From the NCBI RefSeq assembly GCF_001458415.1, contig NZ_CYSD01000037.1:2501-66500 (forward strand): a stretch of DNA of 64,000 nucleotides, in the 5' to 3' direction. Source of the stretch: Tritonibacter multivorans (lineage in GTDB: Bacteria > Pseudomonadota > Alphaproteobacteria > Rhodobacterales > Rhodobacteraceae). Shown in pieces: positions 1-8,482 of this stretch. Under the pieces are notes generated by a model. It saw nothing but the letters and a program-made list of their open reading frames with translations, had not been told where the DNA came from and made no database searches. A program made the translations under genes and the position numbers. Within the stretch, counting starts at the first letter, position 1. Each line of letters starts with the position of its first letter.

Positions 1-7
1 CAAGTTG
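1..7 (-). rRNA. rrs: 5' end of 16S rRNA (rest of gene is left of the window)
   Basis: Read on the minus strand the window ends in CAACTTG. This is the 5' terminus expected for Rhodobacteraceae 16S rRNA, whose next bases would be AGAGTTTGATCC. Upstream sequence supports this: a boxA antiterminator, a leader of the Rhodobacteraceae type and a strong promoter all point the same way. Only seven bases are visible, so the call rests on context and on remembered family sequence. Confidence 0.65.
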
Positions 8-311
8 AAATGCTCTTACAAGCATATCCTTGACGTTCGAACCTCTGCACATTTTTGAATGTCCTACCGCTTTCGCCACTTGAGGACGGGCCTCGCATAG
101 CACGGCTTCGAACCCGGCTAGGAACTCGAAACGAACATTCATATTTCTCTGTCTGTTTGTGCTTGGTTTCAAAAGAAACCGAAGCCGAACAAGACAGTGA
201 AGCTGACACTCTATCATCGAAACCCTAAGGCCTCTAAGAGCGCGATATGTACAGACGTTGATCCATCGAAATGAACCAAACCGCCCACATATCTCTTCAG
301 TCATCCAACAA

Positions 312-323
312 TGTCAAAGAGCA
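312..323 (-). promoter_or_regulatory. boxA antitermination element of the rRNA leader
   Basis: On the minus strand the sequence is TGCTCTTTGACA, which matches the bacterial boxA consensus TGCTCTTTAACA at 11 of 12 positions. boxA is the NusB/S10 binding site that makes rRNA transcription resistant to Rho termination. It sits about 300 bases before the 16S 5' end and downstream of the predicted promoter, the expected place. Confidence 0.8.
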
Positions 324-409
324 ACACCTTCAACGCCGACCTCCAGAGGTCAAAAACAGGACCGTAACGCCAATCTCTCAGCGCACCGCCTGCCATACAT
401 CAAAGATGC

Positions 410-487
410 CCCAGTCTCTCCTGAGCGTCTGCAGTCTTTCCTGCCGTCACGATCGTCTTTCCGACCCGTCATCACCGTCTCTCCGAT
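410..487 (-). repeat. array of four hairpins with identical GARAGA loops in the rRNA leader
   Basis: In the transcript direction four short stems follow each other: ATCG-GAGAGA-CGGT, GGTCG-GAAAGA-CGATC, GCAG-GAAAGA-CTGC and CTCAG-GAGAGA-CTGGG. The loops are spaced 22, 21 and 20 bases apart. Stem sequences differ but pairing is kept (with G-U pairs), while the loop hexamer GARAGA is fixed. I know of no named element matching this; it may be a protein- or RNA-binding platform acting on nascent pre-rRNA. Function is unknown. Confidence 0.6.
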
Positions 488-557
488 GTGTCCGCCTTGC
501 GGCCAGTGCAGCGTCGCCGCCGCGCCCCGTAGCGCCTCAGCGCCGCCGGTGAAGGGG

Positions 558-586
558 GTTCTAAGGTTATACCCCAATAGCCGCAA
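558..586 (-). promoter_or_regulatory. rRNA operon promoter
   Basis: On the minus strand TTGCGG (586-581) and TAGAAC (563-558) are separated by 17 bases. The sequence after the -10 is CCCCCTTCACCGG, nearly the same as that after the tRNA-Val promoter in this window. Upstream, 600-690 is strikingly A/T-rich with runs of A and T, as expected of an UP element or Fis-type activation region. The start should be near 551. Assignment is by eye. Confidence 0.6.
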
Positions 587-727
587 GCGGTTTCTGCACA
601 AAAACGCAAACTTTCTTCCAAAAACCTATAAAGACAAACAAAAACAACAGCTTACATCGATGATTTTTTGATCTTTTTGATTTCAGACGCTCAAAATCCA
701 GTCCGAACAGCCAATTCAGGCGCGCGA

Positions 728-1363
728 TCACGGGTTTTGCAGGGAATCTCTGCGTGCATTGGCCCGGTCAGAGCGGATCAGGCAGGCTTTCCAATCCACG
801 CGCGCAAGAACGAGGCCCAAGATCACAGCGAAATAAAGAAGCGGCTCTAGCTGAAAGCCTTTGGCCAGCATCACATAGTGCAGCCCCGCCAGAAGACCGA
901 CCCCATAGGTCAGGCGGTGGAGAACGCGCCAGCGTGCTCCAAGCCTGCGGATCGACCAATTGTTGGAGGTCACAGCCAGCGGCAGCATCAGGGCAAAGCC
1001 CAGCATGCCAATTGTAATATAGGGACGCTTCAGAACGTCAGCCACGATCTGCGTGACAATTTGCACATCCAGCACCAGCCACACCAGAAGGTGGCACAGC
1101 ACCAGCCCAAAGGCCGTCAGCCCCAGCGCCCGGCGAAACCGCATCAGGTTCAGCCCGAAAAACCGCCGCAATGGTGTGACCGCAAGGCCCGCTATCAGCA
1201 GCTGCAGCGCGCGTTCGCCATAGGTATGTTCCAGCACCTTGACCGGATCCACGCCCAAATGCCCCTGAAGCCCTTGCCAGAACATCCACAGGACCCATGC
1301 CGCGACCAGGATATAGAGAGACCACGGCGGGATGCGGCGCAGGGCGCGGTTCACGGGTTCCAT
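728..1363 (-). CDS. msrQ: MsrQ, heme-binding membrane subunit of the MsrPQ methionine sulfoxide reductase
   Basis: MsrQ is a polytopic b-type-heme protein (YedZ family) that passes electrons from the quinone pool to periplasmic MsrP, which repairs oxidized methionines. The 211-residue product has about six hydrophobic segments and histidines in helices, as in LVLCHLLVWL and LHRLTYGVGLLAGLHYVM, suited to heme ligation. I start at MEPVNRALRR because its ATG lies one base after the msrP stop; a further 21 codons upstream would overlap msrP. It is the second gene of a two-gene operon, and it ends just upstream of the rRNA promoter region on the same strand. Confidence 0.93.
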   Translation of the reverse strand: MEPVNRALRRIPPWSLYILVAAWVLWMFWQGLQGHLGVDPVKVLEHTYGERALQLLIAGLAVTPLRRFFGLNLMRFRRALGLTAFGLVLCHLLVWLVLDVQIVTQIVADVLKRPYITIGMLGFALMLPLAVTSNNWSIRRLGARWRVLHRLTYGVGLLAGLHYVMLAKGFQLEPLLYFAVILGLVLARVDWKACLIRSDRANARRDSLQNP

Positions 1364-1364
1364 C

Positions 1365-2267
1365 TTAGAAGTGTTTCGCCAGATCCATCCCCTCGTAGAG
1401 GGATGCCACCTCGGCCTCATAGCCATTGAACATCAGGGTCGGCTGGCGTTTGGCAAAGAGCCCGCCACCAATCTTGCGTTCAGAGGCCTGGCTCCAGCGG
1501 GGATGGTTCACGTTAGGGTTCACATTGGAATAGAACCCGTATTCCCTCGCATTGGCCATATTCCAGCTGGTGGGCGGCTCCTGATCGGTCAGCGTGATCT
1601 TCACCACCGATTTGATCGACTTGAACCCGTATTTCCACGGCACCACCAGTCGCAGGGGCGCGCCGTTCTGATTGGGCAGCGGTTTGCCAAAGATCCCGGT
1701 GGCCATAATCGTCAGCGGGTTCATCGCCTCGTCCAGACGCAGCCCTTCGCGGTAGGGCCAGTCAATCACAGGATAACGCACGCCGGGCATCTCATCGGGG
1801 CGCAGCAGCGTTTCAAAAGCCACGTATTTCGCACCGTCCTGCACGCCTGCAAGGGCCAGCAGATCCGCCAGTTCGAACCCCTGCCACGGGATCACCATCG
1901 ACCAGGCCTCGACACAGCGGAAGCGGTAGATGCGCTCCTCAAGCGTCATCGCCTCGAGGATCTGTTCAAACCCATAGGAACCGGGATTGTCGACCAGCCC
2001 GTCGATCTCCACCGACCAGGGCGAGGTGGTCATTGCCCCGGCATAGTAAGACGGATCTTCCTTGCCGGTGCCGAATTCGTAGAAATTGCAGTAGCTGGTG
2101 ACCTCTTCCCAGGTGTTGGTCGCAAGCCCCTCTTCGGCCACAGCGCCCCCGGCGATGGAGCCCAGCCCAGCGCCTGCCATGCCAGCCAGCAGCTTGCGGC
2201 GGTTCCAGAACAGGGCTTCGGGGGTTACATCGGCAGCAGTAAGGTCATTGGTCCAGCGCTTGGCCAT
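1365..2267 (-). CDS. msrP: MsrP, periplasmic molybdoenzyme of methionine sulfoxide reductase
   Basis: This catalytic subunit reduces protein-bound methionine sulfoxide in the periplasm using a molybdopterin cofactor. The 300-residue product begins with a Tat signal (NRRKLLAGMAGAGL, about residues 22-35) and has the sulfite-oxidase-type core. Cys118 in YRFRCVEAW is the expected Mo ligand. Length and the coupled msrQ one base downstream match the family exactly. MsrQ is the electron donor. About 100 bases separate it from the HxlR gene upstream on the same strand, so it probably has its own promoter. Confidence 0.95.
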   Translation of the reverse strand: MAKRWTNDLTAADVTPEALFWNRRKLLAGMAGAGLGSIAGGAVAEEGLATNTWEEVTSYCNFYEFGTGKEDPSYYAGAMTTSPWSVEIDGLVDNPGSYGFEQILEAMTLEERIYRFRCVEAWSMVIPWQGFELADLLALAGVQDGAKYVAFETLLRPDEMPGVRYPVIDWPYREGLRLDEAMNPLTIMATGIFGKPLPNQNGAPLRLVVPWKYGFKSIKSVVKITLTDQEPPTSWNMANAREYGFYSNVNPNVNHPRWSQASERKIGGGLFAKRQPTLMFNGYEAEVASLYEGMDLAKHF

Positions 2268-2371
2268 TGGGGAAAACTCCTATTGGTCTTGCACTGAACC
2301 TAGTTCGCGCGCGTTAACAGGAAAACCAAAGCTTTATAACAATGCCGTGCCGGACCTGTAACATGGCGCGC

Positions 2372-2872
2372 TCAGTTCGCGGGGGTGCGGGTCAACTTCA
2401 CCTGCGTCAGGTCGGCGCGTTCGCCGGTTTCCGCATCCACCAGCATCAGCTTCAACCGCCGCCGTGTGGTGGCATCCACCGGGTGAATTGGGTCGAAATC
2501 TTCGGGAAAGTATTTGTTCCCCCACCCAAGAAGCGCCAGGAACGACAACCCCAGCCCTTCGCCCGCCGTGGACAGGTAATAGGCCTTGCGGGTGCGGCTG
2601 CCTGCCTCGCGGTAATCGCGGGTCTCAACCAGACCGGCCTCGATCAGCGCAGACAGCCGTGTGGACAGCACGGATTTCGGGATCTTCAGCGCCTCGCGCA
2701 TTTCTTCAAAGCGGTGCGCGCCGTAAAACAGCTGCCGCAGGATCAGCAGCATCCAGCGGTCGCCCAGAAGCCGCGCCGCCCGCGCCAGACCGCAATCGGC
2801 CACAGGGAAATCGCTGTCGGCAATAACGGTTTCAGGAACAGAGGGCGACGCATGTGATTCTGAGTTTGACAT
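2372..2872 (-). CDS. HxlR-family transcriptional regulator
   Basis: This is a winged-helix DNA-binding protein of 166 residues. The core (CGLARAARLLGDRWMLLILR, then HRFEEMREAL and SVLSTRLSALIEAGLV) is the HxlR signature: a helix carrying GDRW, then a recognition helix and a beta wing ending in Y.LT-like YYLSTAG. HxlR proteins often sense electrophiles or redox state and control a neighbouring gene. I use the ATG at 2872 (MSNSESHAS); upstream extension would cover the divergent intergenic region. The divergent gene at 2943 is the obvious candidate target. Confidence 0.88.
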   Translation of the reverse strand: MSNSESHASPSVPETVIADSDFPVADCGLARAARLLGDRWMLLILRQLFYGAHRFEEMREALKIPKSVLSTRLSALIEAGLVETRDYREAGSRTRKAYYLSTAGEGLGLSFLALLGWGNKYFPEDFDPIHPVDATTRRRLKLMLVDAETGERADLTQVKLTRTPAN

Positions 2873-2903
2873 GTGAACCCAGATAGCGCACCGTGAGCTA
2901 AGT

Positions 2904-2915
2904 TCAAAATTCAAA
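2904..2915. promoter_or_regulatory. TTCAAA direct repeat between the HxlR gene and its divergent neighbour
   Basis: The 70-base gap between the two divergent starts contains TTCAAA twice back to back (2904-2909 and 2910-2915). It is A/T-rich against a GC-rich background. It could hold promoter elements or the HxlR operator; sequence alone does not tell. Confidence 0.25.
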
Positions 2916-2942
2916 CCTAGAATCATCAAACAGGGGACCATC

Positions 2943-3344
2943 ATGGCTGATGTCTCAATGAACCCGCTTGCCCTGATCTTGGGGCTGAAGATCCTTGTCA
3001 CGCTGGGGCTGACCCATCTGTTTCTGTTCGCGCCGCAAAAGCGGCTGAACGGTCTGATGGCGCAATATGGCGACAGCCCGCTGACCTATCGGCTCTATGG
3101 GCTGACGCTTTTGGTCTTGATCGGCATGTATATGTCAGGGCTGGTCGCGGCCCTTGGGGGCGCGGTCAGCCACGAGGTTCTGGCCCTTGGCATCCTGTCC
3201 AATGGGGGCGCTGCCGTATTGATGCAAACCTGGAGCGGCCACCCCACCCTGCGCCGGGCGTCCTGGGTGTTCGCCGCCATTGCACTGGCGCTGCTGGCCG
3301 CCCTGCTGTTCCCCAATCAGGCATTACTGCCGCTGCTGCCATAA
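2943..3344 (+). CDS. small four-helix membrane protein, MAPEG-like in size
   Basis: The 133-residue product has four hydrophobic segments, at about residues 8-27, 49-73, 77-92 and 104-130, with a charged loop (PQKRLNGLMAQYGDSPL) after the first. The ATG follows a good ribosome site (CAGGGGACC). Family is not certain: size and topology recall MAPEG or DoxX-like proteins, but no diagnostic motif is clear. It is divergent from the HxlR regulator 70 bases away, which suggests regulation by that protein. Its 3' end overlaps the convergent gene at 3317 by 28 bases. Confidence 0.8.
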   Translation: MADVSMNPLALILGLKILVTLGLTHLFLFAPQKRLNGLMAQYGDSPLTYRLYGLTLLVLIGMYMSGLVAALGGAVSHEVLALGILSNGGAAVLMQTWSGHPTLRRASWVFAAIALALLAALLFPNQALLPLLP

Positions 3345-4810
3345 GAGGGCTGGCGCACATTCATCGGCACCGAGACCCCGTCTTCGCCCATAATCCGCAC
3401 ATGGCGGCGACGCATCAGGCGGGGCTCGGTCACGCCAACCGAATGGGCAATGGTCTCCACCTCGTGGATCACACCATTGGCATAGGCCGCCACGCGGTGG
3501 CATTTCTCGGTCACCACCAGCCCCTGCTGGAATCGCGGGTCATGGGTGGTGATACCAGTGGGGCAGGTGTTCTTGTTGCATTTGAGCGCCTGAATACAGC
3601 CAAGCGAGAACATGAACCCGCGCGCCGAGGTGACAAAATCCGCCCCCGCCGCCAGCGCCCAGGCCACATCGCCGGGATTGACCAGCTTGCCGCTGGCAAT
3701 CAGGCGGATCCGCTCCTTCAGCCCGTATTCATCGCGCAGGTCACAGACCAGTGGCAGCGCCTCGCGCACCGACATGCCCACCAGATCCATCAGCGGCATC
3801 GGCGACGCACCCGTACCGCCCTCGCCGCCATCCACGGTGACAAAATCCGGCACATCCTCGGGGCGCGCGGCAAAGTTCATGAACATCTCGCGCATGGCGG
3901 TCTCTGACCCTGCGACCGTCTTGATGCCCACCGGCTTGCCGGTCACCTCGCGGATATGGGCCACCATATCCAACAGCTGGTCATAATCGGCAATCTCCGG
4001 ATGGCGGTTGGGCGAGATACTGGCCTCCCCTTCCTTGATCCCCCGGATCGCGGCGATCTCGGCATTCACCTTGGCCGCCGGAAGAATGCCGCCTTTACCG
4101 GGCTTTGCGCCCTGCGCGAGCTTCAGCTCAAACATCCGCACCTGCGGGTGGGCGCTGACGTCGCGCAGTTTGTCATCGCTCAAGCGCCCGTCTTCATCGC
4201 GCACCCCGTATTTCGCGGTGCCAATCTGGAAAACAATGTCGCAGCCGCCGTCCAGATGAAACGGGCTGAGCCCCCCTTCGCCGGTGTTCAGCCACACGCC
4301 CGCATCGCGCGCACCGCGACTAAGGGCCGTGACCGCAGGCCGCGACAGCGCCCCATAGCTCATGCCCGAGATATTAAAGAACGACGGCGCCATATAAGGC
4401 ACCCGCGCGGTTGGCCCGATCTGCATCGGCGCAGTTTTGGCAGCCTGATTATCAAGCGGCGGAAAGGGCGAATTGACAAAGATCGGCGTGCCCGGCACGG
4501 ACAGATTGCGGGTCGATCCAAAAGCAATCGTATTGCTTTCGCCCTCAGCGGCGCGTTCGATCCAATGCCGCTGTGCACGGTTGAACGGCAGCTCTTCCCG
4601 GTCCATGGCAAAGAAATACTGGCGAAAGAATTCGCCCAGCGCGCTGAACAGATGGCGGAACCGCCCAATCACCGGGTAATTCCGGCGGATCGCATCATGG
4701 GTCTGGGTCAGGTCCGCGACAAACATGATCACCGCAGCCAGCACCAGCAGCCCAATCGCAATGACAAAAACCACGGCCAGCCCCGACAACGCCTGCATTG
4801 CAAATCCCAT
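3317..4810 (-). CDS. FMN-binding glutamate-synthase-like protein with N-terminal membrane anchor
   Basis: The 497-residue protein has one or two membrane segments at residues 5-35, then a complete GltB-type synthase barrel. It carries the FMN/substrate region (ISPNRHPEIADYDQLLDMV, then KTVAGSETAM and VDGGEGGTGASP) and the cysteine triplet C405, C411 and C416 (GCIQALKCNKNTCPTG) that binds a 3Fe-4S cluster in glutamate synthase. It lacks the glutaminase and GltD parts, so the reaction is unknown; free-standing members are annotated only as FMN-binding glutamate synthase family. The start has a GGGAG site. It stands alone and overlaps the convergent gene by 28 bases. Confidence 0.9.
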   Translation of the reverse strand: MGFAMQALSGLAVVFVIAIGLLVLAAVIMFVADLTQTHDAIRRNYPVIGRFRHLFSALGEFFRQYFFAMDREELPFNRAQRHWIERAAEGESNTIAFGSTRNLSVPGTPIFVNSPFPPLDNQAAKTAPMQIGPTARVPYMAPSFFNISGMSYGALSRPAVTALSRGARDAGVWLNTGEGGLSPFHLDGGCDIVFQIGTAKYGVRDEDGRLSDDKLRDVSAHPQVRMFELKLAQGAKPGKGGILPAAKVNAEIAAIRGIKEGEASISPNRHPEIADYDQLLDMVAHIREVTGKPVGIKTVAGSETAMREMFMNFAARPEDVPDFVTVDGGEGGTGASPMPLMDLVGMSVREALPLVCDLRDEYGLKERIRLIASGKLVNPGDVAWALAAGADFVTSARGFMFSLGCIQALKCNKNTCPTGITTHDPRFQQGLVVTEKCHRVAAYANGVIHEVETIAHSVGVTEPRLMRRRHVRIMGEDGVSVPMNVRQPSYGSSGSNA

Positions 4811-5056
4811 CTTCCCGCTCCCTCTCCAGTGGCTGGCTCCTATCTAAGGCCTCGGTGCCGGAAACCTGCGGGGAACTCTGCGCGCAAAACATCACAAAAT
4901 CGTGTGTGGAAATCTGATCGCGCCCGAGCTTAGGGCGAAAGGCCGCGATTTCCAGACAAATGATTGGGCGCAGAAGGTGAACCAGCCGGTTCTTTGGCGC
5001 GTAAGTCCCCTGAAGTTCCGGCACAACGCCGGGACCAGAACGGGAGGACCAAACCC

Positions 5057-5539
5057 ATGAAACGCCGCTTTTTTCTGAGCCTGAGCGCCGCTGCCCTGAC
5101 CCTCAGCGCCTGTGCCACTATGACCAAAGAACCCGATATTGTCGATATTGCCGCAGGCAACAGTGACTTTTCGACCCTTGTGGCTGCCGTAAGCGCCGCA
5201 GGTCTGGTCGACACGCTCAAAAGCGATGGGCCTTTCACCGTCTTTGCCCCCACCAACGCCGCCTTCGCCGCCCTGCCCGCAGGCACGGTCGACACGCTGT
5301 TGATGCCCGAAACCAAGGATCAACTGGTGAAGGTTCTGACCTATCACGTGGTGCCCGGTGCCGTGACCTCGGACCAGCTGGCAGGCCAGCGCCTATCGGT
5401 GGCCACCGTTCAGGGCCAGAATGTGCACGTCAACGGCACCCATGGTGTGAAGGTCAACGATGCCACAGTGACCAGCGCCGACATCATCGCCTCTAACGGG
5501 GTGATCCATGTGATCGACAAAGTGCTGCTGCCCAAGTAA
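5057..5539 (+). CDS. fasciclin-domain lipoprotein
   Basis: The 160-residue product begins with a lipoprotein signal (MKRRFFLSLSAAALTLSAC, lipobox LSAC, Cys19 or so) and then carries one fasciclin domain. The H1 and H2 motifs are visible as TVFAPTNAAFAAL and YHVVPG, and the end as SNGVIHVIDKVLLP. Fasciclin domains mediate adhesion or surface interaction; the bacterial role is not defined. The start is fixed by GGGAGGA eight bases upstream. It is a single gene between divergent and convergent neighbours. Confidence 0.92.
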   Translation: MKRRFFLSLSAAALTLSACATMTKEPDIVDIAAGNSDFSTLVAAVSAAGLVDTLKSDGPFTVFAPTNAAFAALPAGTVDTLLMPETKDQLVKVLTYHVVPGAVTSDQLAGQRLSVATVQGQNVHVNGTHGVKVNDATVTSADIIASNGVIHVIDKVLLPK

Positions 5540-5552
5540 CGCCCCCCCCGCG

Positions 5553-5590
5553 AAATAGAAAAAGCCCCCCGCCGATCCACGGCGAGGGGC
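5553..5590 (-). terminator. intrinsic terminator of clpB
   Basis: The stem GCCCC..GCCG / CGGC..GGGGC surrounds loop ATCCA (5564-5590). On the minus strand it is followed by TTTTTCTATTTC, so it ends clpB transcription. On the plus strand there is no T tract, though the stem also lies 24 bases after the fasciclin gene. Confidence 0.8.
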
Positions 5591-5643
5591 CACTCTATAT
5601 ATATGTGCGTGCGGCACGGTCCGTGCAGCGGGCAAGCGCGCGC

Positions 5644-8262
5644 TTAGTGCACAACCGCATCCTCCGGCCGCGGCCGATCCGAGGCGCCAACCCGGTCCCC
5701 GATCAACAGACCCTCAGCTCCGGCCCCGACGGACACACTGTCGCCTTCGCGAATGTCACCCGCCAAAAGCGCCTCGGCCAGCGGGTTCTGCAGCGCGCGC
5801 TGGATCACCCGCTTCAGGGGGCGGGCACCAAACACCGGGTCATAGCCTTCGTCGGCGAGCCAGGTCTTGGCGGCCTCATCCAGCTCCAGCGTGATCTTGC
5901 GACCCGCCAGACGCTTGAGCAGCCGCGCCAGCTGGATATCAACGATCCCGTCCATGTCCTCGCGCGCCAGACGATCAAAGATCACGGTCTCATCCAGACG
6001 GTTCAGGAACTCAGGCCGGAAATGCGCCCGCACCGCGTCCATCACATCGCGCTTGGCATCGCCGCTATCGGCGCCTTCCGGCAGCTGGCTCAGCGCCTGC
6101 GCGCCAAGGTTCGACGTCAGGATGATCAGCGTCTGCTTGAAATCCACCGTGCGCCCCTGCCCATCGGTCAGCTGACCATCATCGAGCACCTGCAACAACA
6201 CGTTGAACACATCCGGGTGGGCCTTTTCGACCTCGTCAAACAGCACCACCTGATAGGGGCGGCGACGGACAGCCTCGGTCAGAACCCCGCCTTCGTCATA
6301 GCCCACATAGCCCGGAGGCGCGCCAATCAGACGGGCCACCGCGTGTTTCTCCATGAACTCCGACATATCGACGCGCACCATGGCGCTGTCGTCGTCAAAC
6401 AGGAACTCGGCCACGGCTTTGGTCAGCTCGGTCTTGCCGACGCCGGTCGGCCCGAGGAACAGGAACGACCCCAGCGGGCGGTTTTCATCGTTGAGGCCAG
6501 CGCGCGCCCGGCGCACCGCATTGGCCACCGCCGTCACAGCCGCGTTCTGCCCGATCACACGGGAATGCAGCTCGTCTTCCATCCGCAGCAGTTTCTCGCG
6601 CTCGCCCTCCAGCATTTTCGACGTTGGGATACCGGTCCAGCGCTCCACCACCTCGGCGATCTGCTCGGGGCGGACCGCCTCATCAACCATGCGCCCCTCG
6701 GCCTCCTTGCCATCGGCTTCGGCCAACTGCTTTTCCAACTCTGGGATAATGCCATAAGACAGCTCGCCCGCGCGGGCAAAATTGCCCTCGCGCGTTGCAA
6801 TCTCCAGATCCGAACGCGCGCGCTCCAGCTGTTCCTTGACCTCGGTGGCCGAAGCCATCTTGTCCCGTTCCGCCTGCCACTGCGCGGTCATCTGGGCAGA
6901 TTGCTGCTGTAGATCGGCGAGTTCTTTCTGCAGCACCTCCAACCGGTCCCGCGACGCGCTGTCGTCTTCCAGCTTCAGTGCTTCTTCCTCGATCTGCATC
7001 TGCAGGATCTGACGGTCCAGCGCATCAAGCTCTTCGGGCTTGCTGTCCACTTCCATGCGCAGACGGCTCGCGGCCTCGTCCACAAGGTCGATGGCTTTGT
7101 CCGGCAGGAAGCGGTCGGTGATGTAGCGGTTCGACAGGGTTGCCGCCGACACCAGCGCCGCATCGGCAATGCGCACCCCGTGGTGCAGCTCGTATTTCTC
7201 TTTGATGCCCCGCAGGATGGAAATCGTGTCCTCCACCGTGGGTTCCTGCACCTGTACGGGCTGGAACCGGCGGGCAAGGGCCGCGTCTTTCTCCACATAC
7301 TTGCGGTATTCATCGAGCGTGGTGGCCCCGATGCAGTGCAGCTCCCCGCGCGCCAGTGCCGGTTTGATCAGGTTGGCCGCATCCATGGCGCCATCGGATT
7401 TGCCCGCACCCACCAGCGTGTGCATCTCGTCAATGAACAGCACAATCTCGCCCGCGGCCTCGGTGACCTCGGTCAGGATGGATTTCAGACGTTCTTCAAA
7501 TTCGCCGCGATATTTCGCACCGGCGATCAAGGCCCCCATGTCCAGCGCCAGCAGGCGTTTGTCGCGCAAGCTTTCTGGCACATCGCCATTGATAATGCGC
7601 AGGGCCATGCCTTCGGCAATCGCGGTTTTACCCACGCCCGGCTCCCCGATCAGCACCGGATTGTTCTTGGTGCGGCGGGACAAAACCTGCATGGAGCGGC
7701 GGATTTCCTCGTCGCGGCCAATGATCGGGTCGATCTTGCCTGCGCGGGCACGTTCGGTCAGGTCGATGGTGTATTTCTTCAGCGCCTCATAGGCGTCTTC
7801 GGCCGACGCACTGTCCGCCGTGCGCCCCTTGCGCAGATCATTGATCGCCTCATTCAGCTTTTGCGCCGTGACTTTGCCCGCCTCCAGCGCGTCCTTTGCC
7901 TTGGATTTCACCAGCGCCAGCGCCATCAGCACGCGTTCCACCGGGACAAAACTGTCGCCCGCTTTTTCCGCGATCTTTTGGGCCTCGTCCAGGACCTTCA
8001 TGGTCTGGCCGTCCATATAGATCTGGCTGCCATCGCCCGACACCTGCGGCAGCTTGTTCACAGCCGCCTCCAGCACCTCGCGCACGCGCGCCGCATCGCC
8101 GCCTGCGCGGGCGATCAGATTGGCAGACATGCCCTGATCGTCATCCATCAATGCTTTTAGAATATGTTCCGGCACCAGACGCTGATGCCCTTCACGCAGC
8201 GCAATGGTCTGCGCCGCCTGCACGAATCCCCGTGCCCGCTCTGTGAACTTGTTCAAGTCCAT
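5644..8262 (-). CDS. clpB: ClpB disaggregase
   Basis: ClpB is a hexameric AAA+ chaperone that pulls polypeptides out of aggregates together with DnaK. The 872-residue protein has all parts in order: N-domain (1-145), first AAA domain with GEPGVGKTA, a long coiled-coil middle domain (about 405-525), and a second AAA domain with GPTGVGKTE and the C-terminal sensor region ([12 protein letters not shown]). Length is typical. It starts at [13 protein letters not shown] after a GAAGGAGAG ribosome site. An RpoH-like promoter lies about 80-110 bases upstream, consistent with heat-shock control. It is monocistronic, with a terminator 54 bases after the stop. Confidence 0.97.
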   Translation of the reverse strand: MDLNKFTERARGFVQAAQTIALREGHQRLVPEHILKALMDDDQGMSANLIARAGGDAARVREVLEAAVNKLPQVSGDGSQIYMDGQTMKVLDEAQKIAEKAGDSFVPVERVLMALALVKSKAKDALEAGKVTAQKLNEAINDLRKGRTADSASAEDAYEALKKYTIDLTERARAGKIDPIIGRDEEIRRSMQVLSRRTKNNPVLIGEPGVGKTAIAEGMALRIINGDVPESLRDKRLLALDMGALIAGAKYRGEFEERLKSILTEVTEAAGEIVLFIDEMHTLVGAGKSDGAMDAANLIKPALARGELHCIGATTLDEYRKYVEKDAALARRFQPVQVQEPTVEDTISILRGIKEKYELHHGVRIADAALVSAATLSNRYITDRFLPDKAIDLVDEAASRLRMEVDSKPEELDALDRQILQMQIEEEALKLEDDSASRDRLEVLQKELADLQQQSAQMTAQWQAERDKMASATEVKEQLERARSDLEIATREGNFARAGELSYGIIPELEKQLAEADGKEAEGRMVDEAVRPEQIAEVVERWTGIPTSKMLEGEREKLLRMEDELHSRVIGQNAAVTAVANAVRRARAGLNDENRPLGSFLFLGPTGVGKTELTKAVAEFLFDDDSAMVRVDMSEFMEKHAVARLIGAPPGYVGYDEGGVLTEAVRRRPYQVVLFDEVEKAHPDVFNVLLQVLDDGQLTDGQGRTVDFKQTLIILTSNLGAQALSQLPEGADSGDAKRDVMDAVRAHFRPEFLNRLDETVIFDRLAREDMDGIVDIQLARLLKRLAGRKITLELDEAAKTWLADEGYDPVFGARPLKRVIQRALQNPLAEALLAGDIREGDSVSVGAGAEGLLIGDRVGASDRPRPEDAVVH

Positions 8263-8344
8263 CTTGTCTCTCCTTCTACAAGCGCCCGACGTGGTTGGCG
8301 GCGCCCGCTTTGCGGCACGCCCCGGTGTCAGGCCTCAGGCTAAG

Positions 8345-8372
8345 ATTTGGGCATAAAACCCGCCTCTTCAAG
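8345..8372 (-). promoter_or_regulatory. RpoH (sigma-32) type heat-shock promoter of clpB
   Basis: On the minus strand CTTGAAG (8372-8366), 14 bases, then CCCAAAT (8351-8345). This resembles the sigma-32 consensus CTTGAA with a spacer of 13-17 and CCCCATNT, and the upstream bases ACCCCT also fit. It would start transcription near 8338, giving a 75-base leader to clpB. Confidence 0.6.
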
Positions 8373-8403
8373 AGGGGTATAGCAACAAGAGTTTCCGATT
8401 GCG

Positions 8404-8417
8404 TTGACAGATGTCAA
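8404..8417. promoter_or_regulatory. palindrome TTGACAGATGTCAA between clpB and pyrF
   Basis: A perfect 6-2-6 inverted repeat containing a consensus -35 hexamer on both strands. No good -10 is found 16-18 bases downstream on either strand. It lies upstream of the clpB promoter and about 65 bases before the pyrF start, and may be a regulator site. Confidence 0.3.
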
Positions 8418-8482
8418 ATGCGCCCTTCCCCGATGTCCCCAATCCCTTTAGGAAGGCGAAAATCCCAGATGGAGAGTTCCCG

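Larger units (their letters stand above)
8..551 (-). other. rRNA operon leader (precursor 16S 5' region)
   Basis: About 540 bases lie between the predicted transcription start near 551 and the 16S 5' end. They hold a four-hairpin array (410-487), boxA (312-323), the text GAAGAGATATGTGGGCGG downstream of boxA that resembles other Rhodobacteraceae rRNA leaders, and an unassigned stretch next to 16S that should form the processing stem. A minus-strand frame of 47 codons opens at 142 and runs off the edge, but it lies inside the leader and I do not consider it a gene. No other gene is seen here. Confidence 0.7.

Noticed and set aside
1-142. Minus-strand open frame from ATG 142, 47 codons and open to the edge, with a weak AGAGA site
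   Set aside because: It lies inside the rRNA leader, between boxA and the 16S 5' end, and has no recognisable product.
258-671. Plus-strand open frames of 137, 93 and 60 codons
   Set aside because: They run antisense to the rRNA leader and promoter and are rich in Ser/Arg/Pro without any domain.
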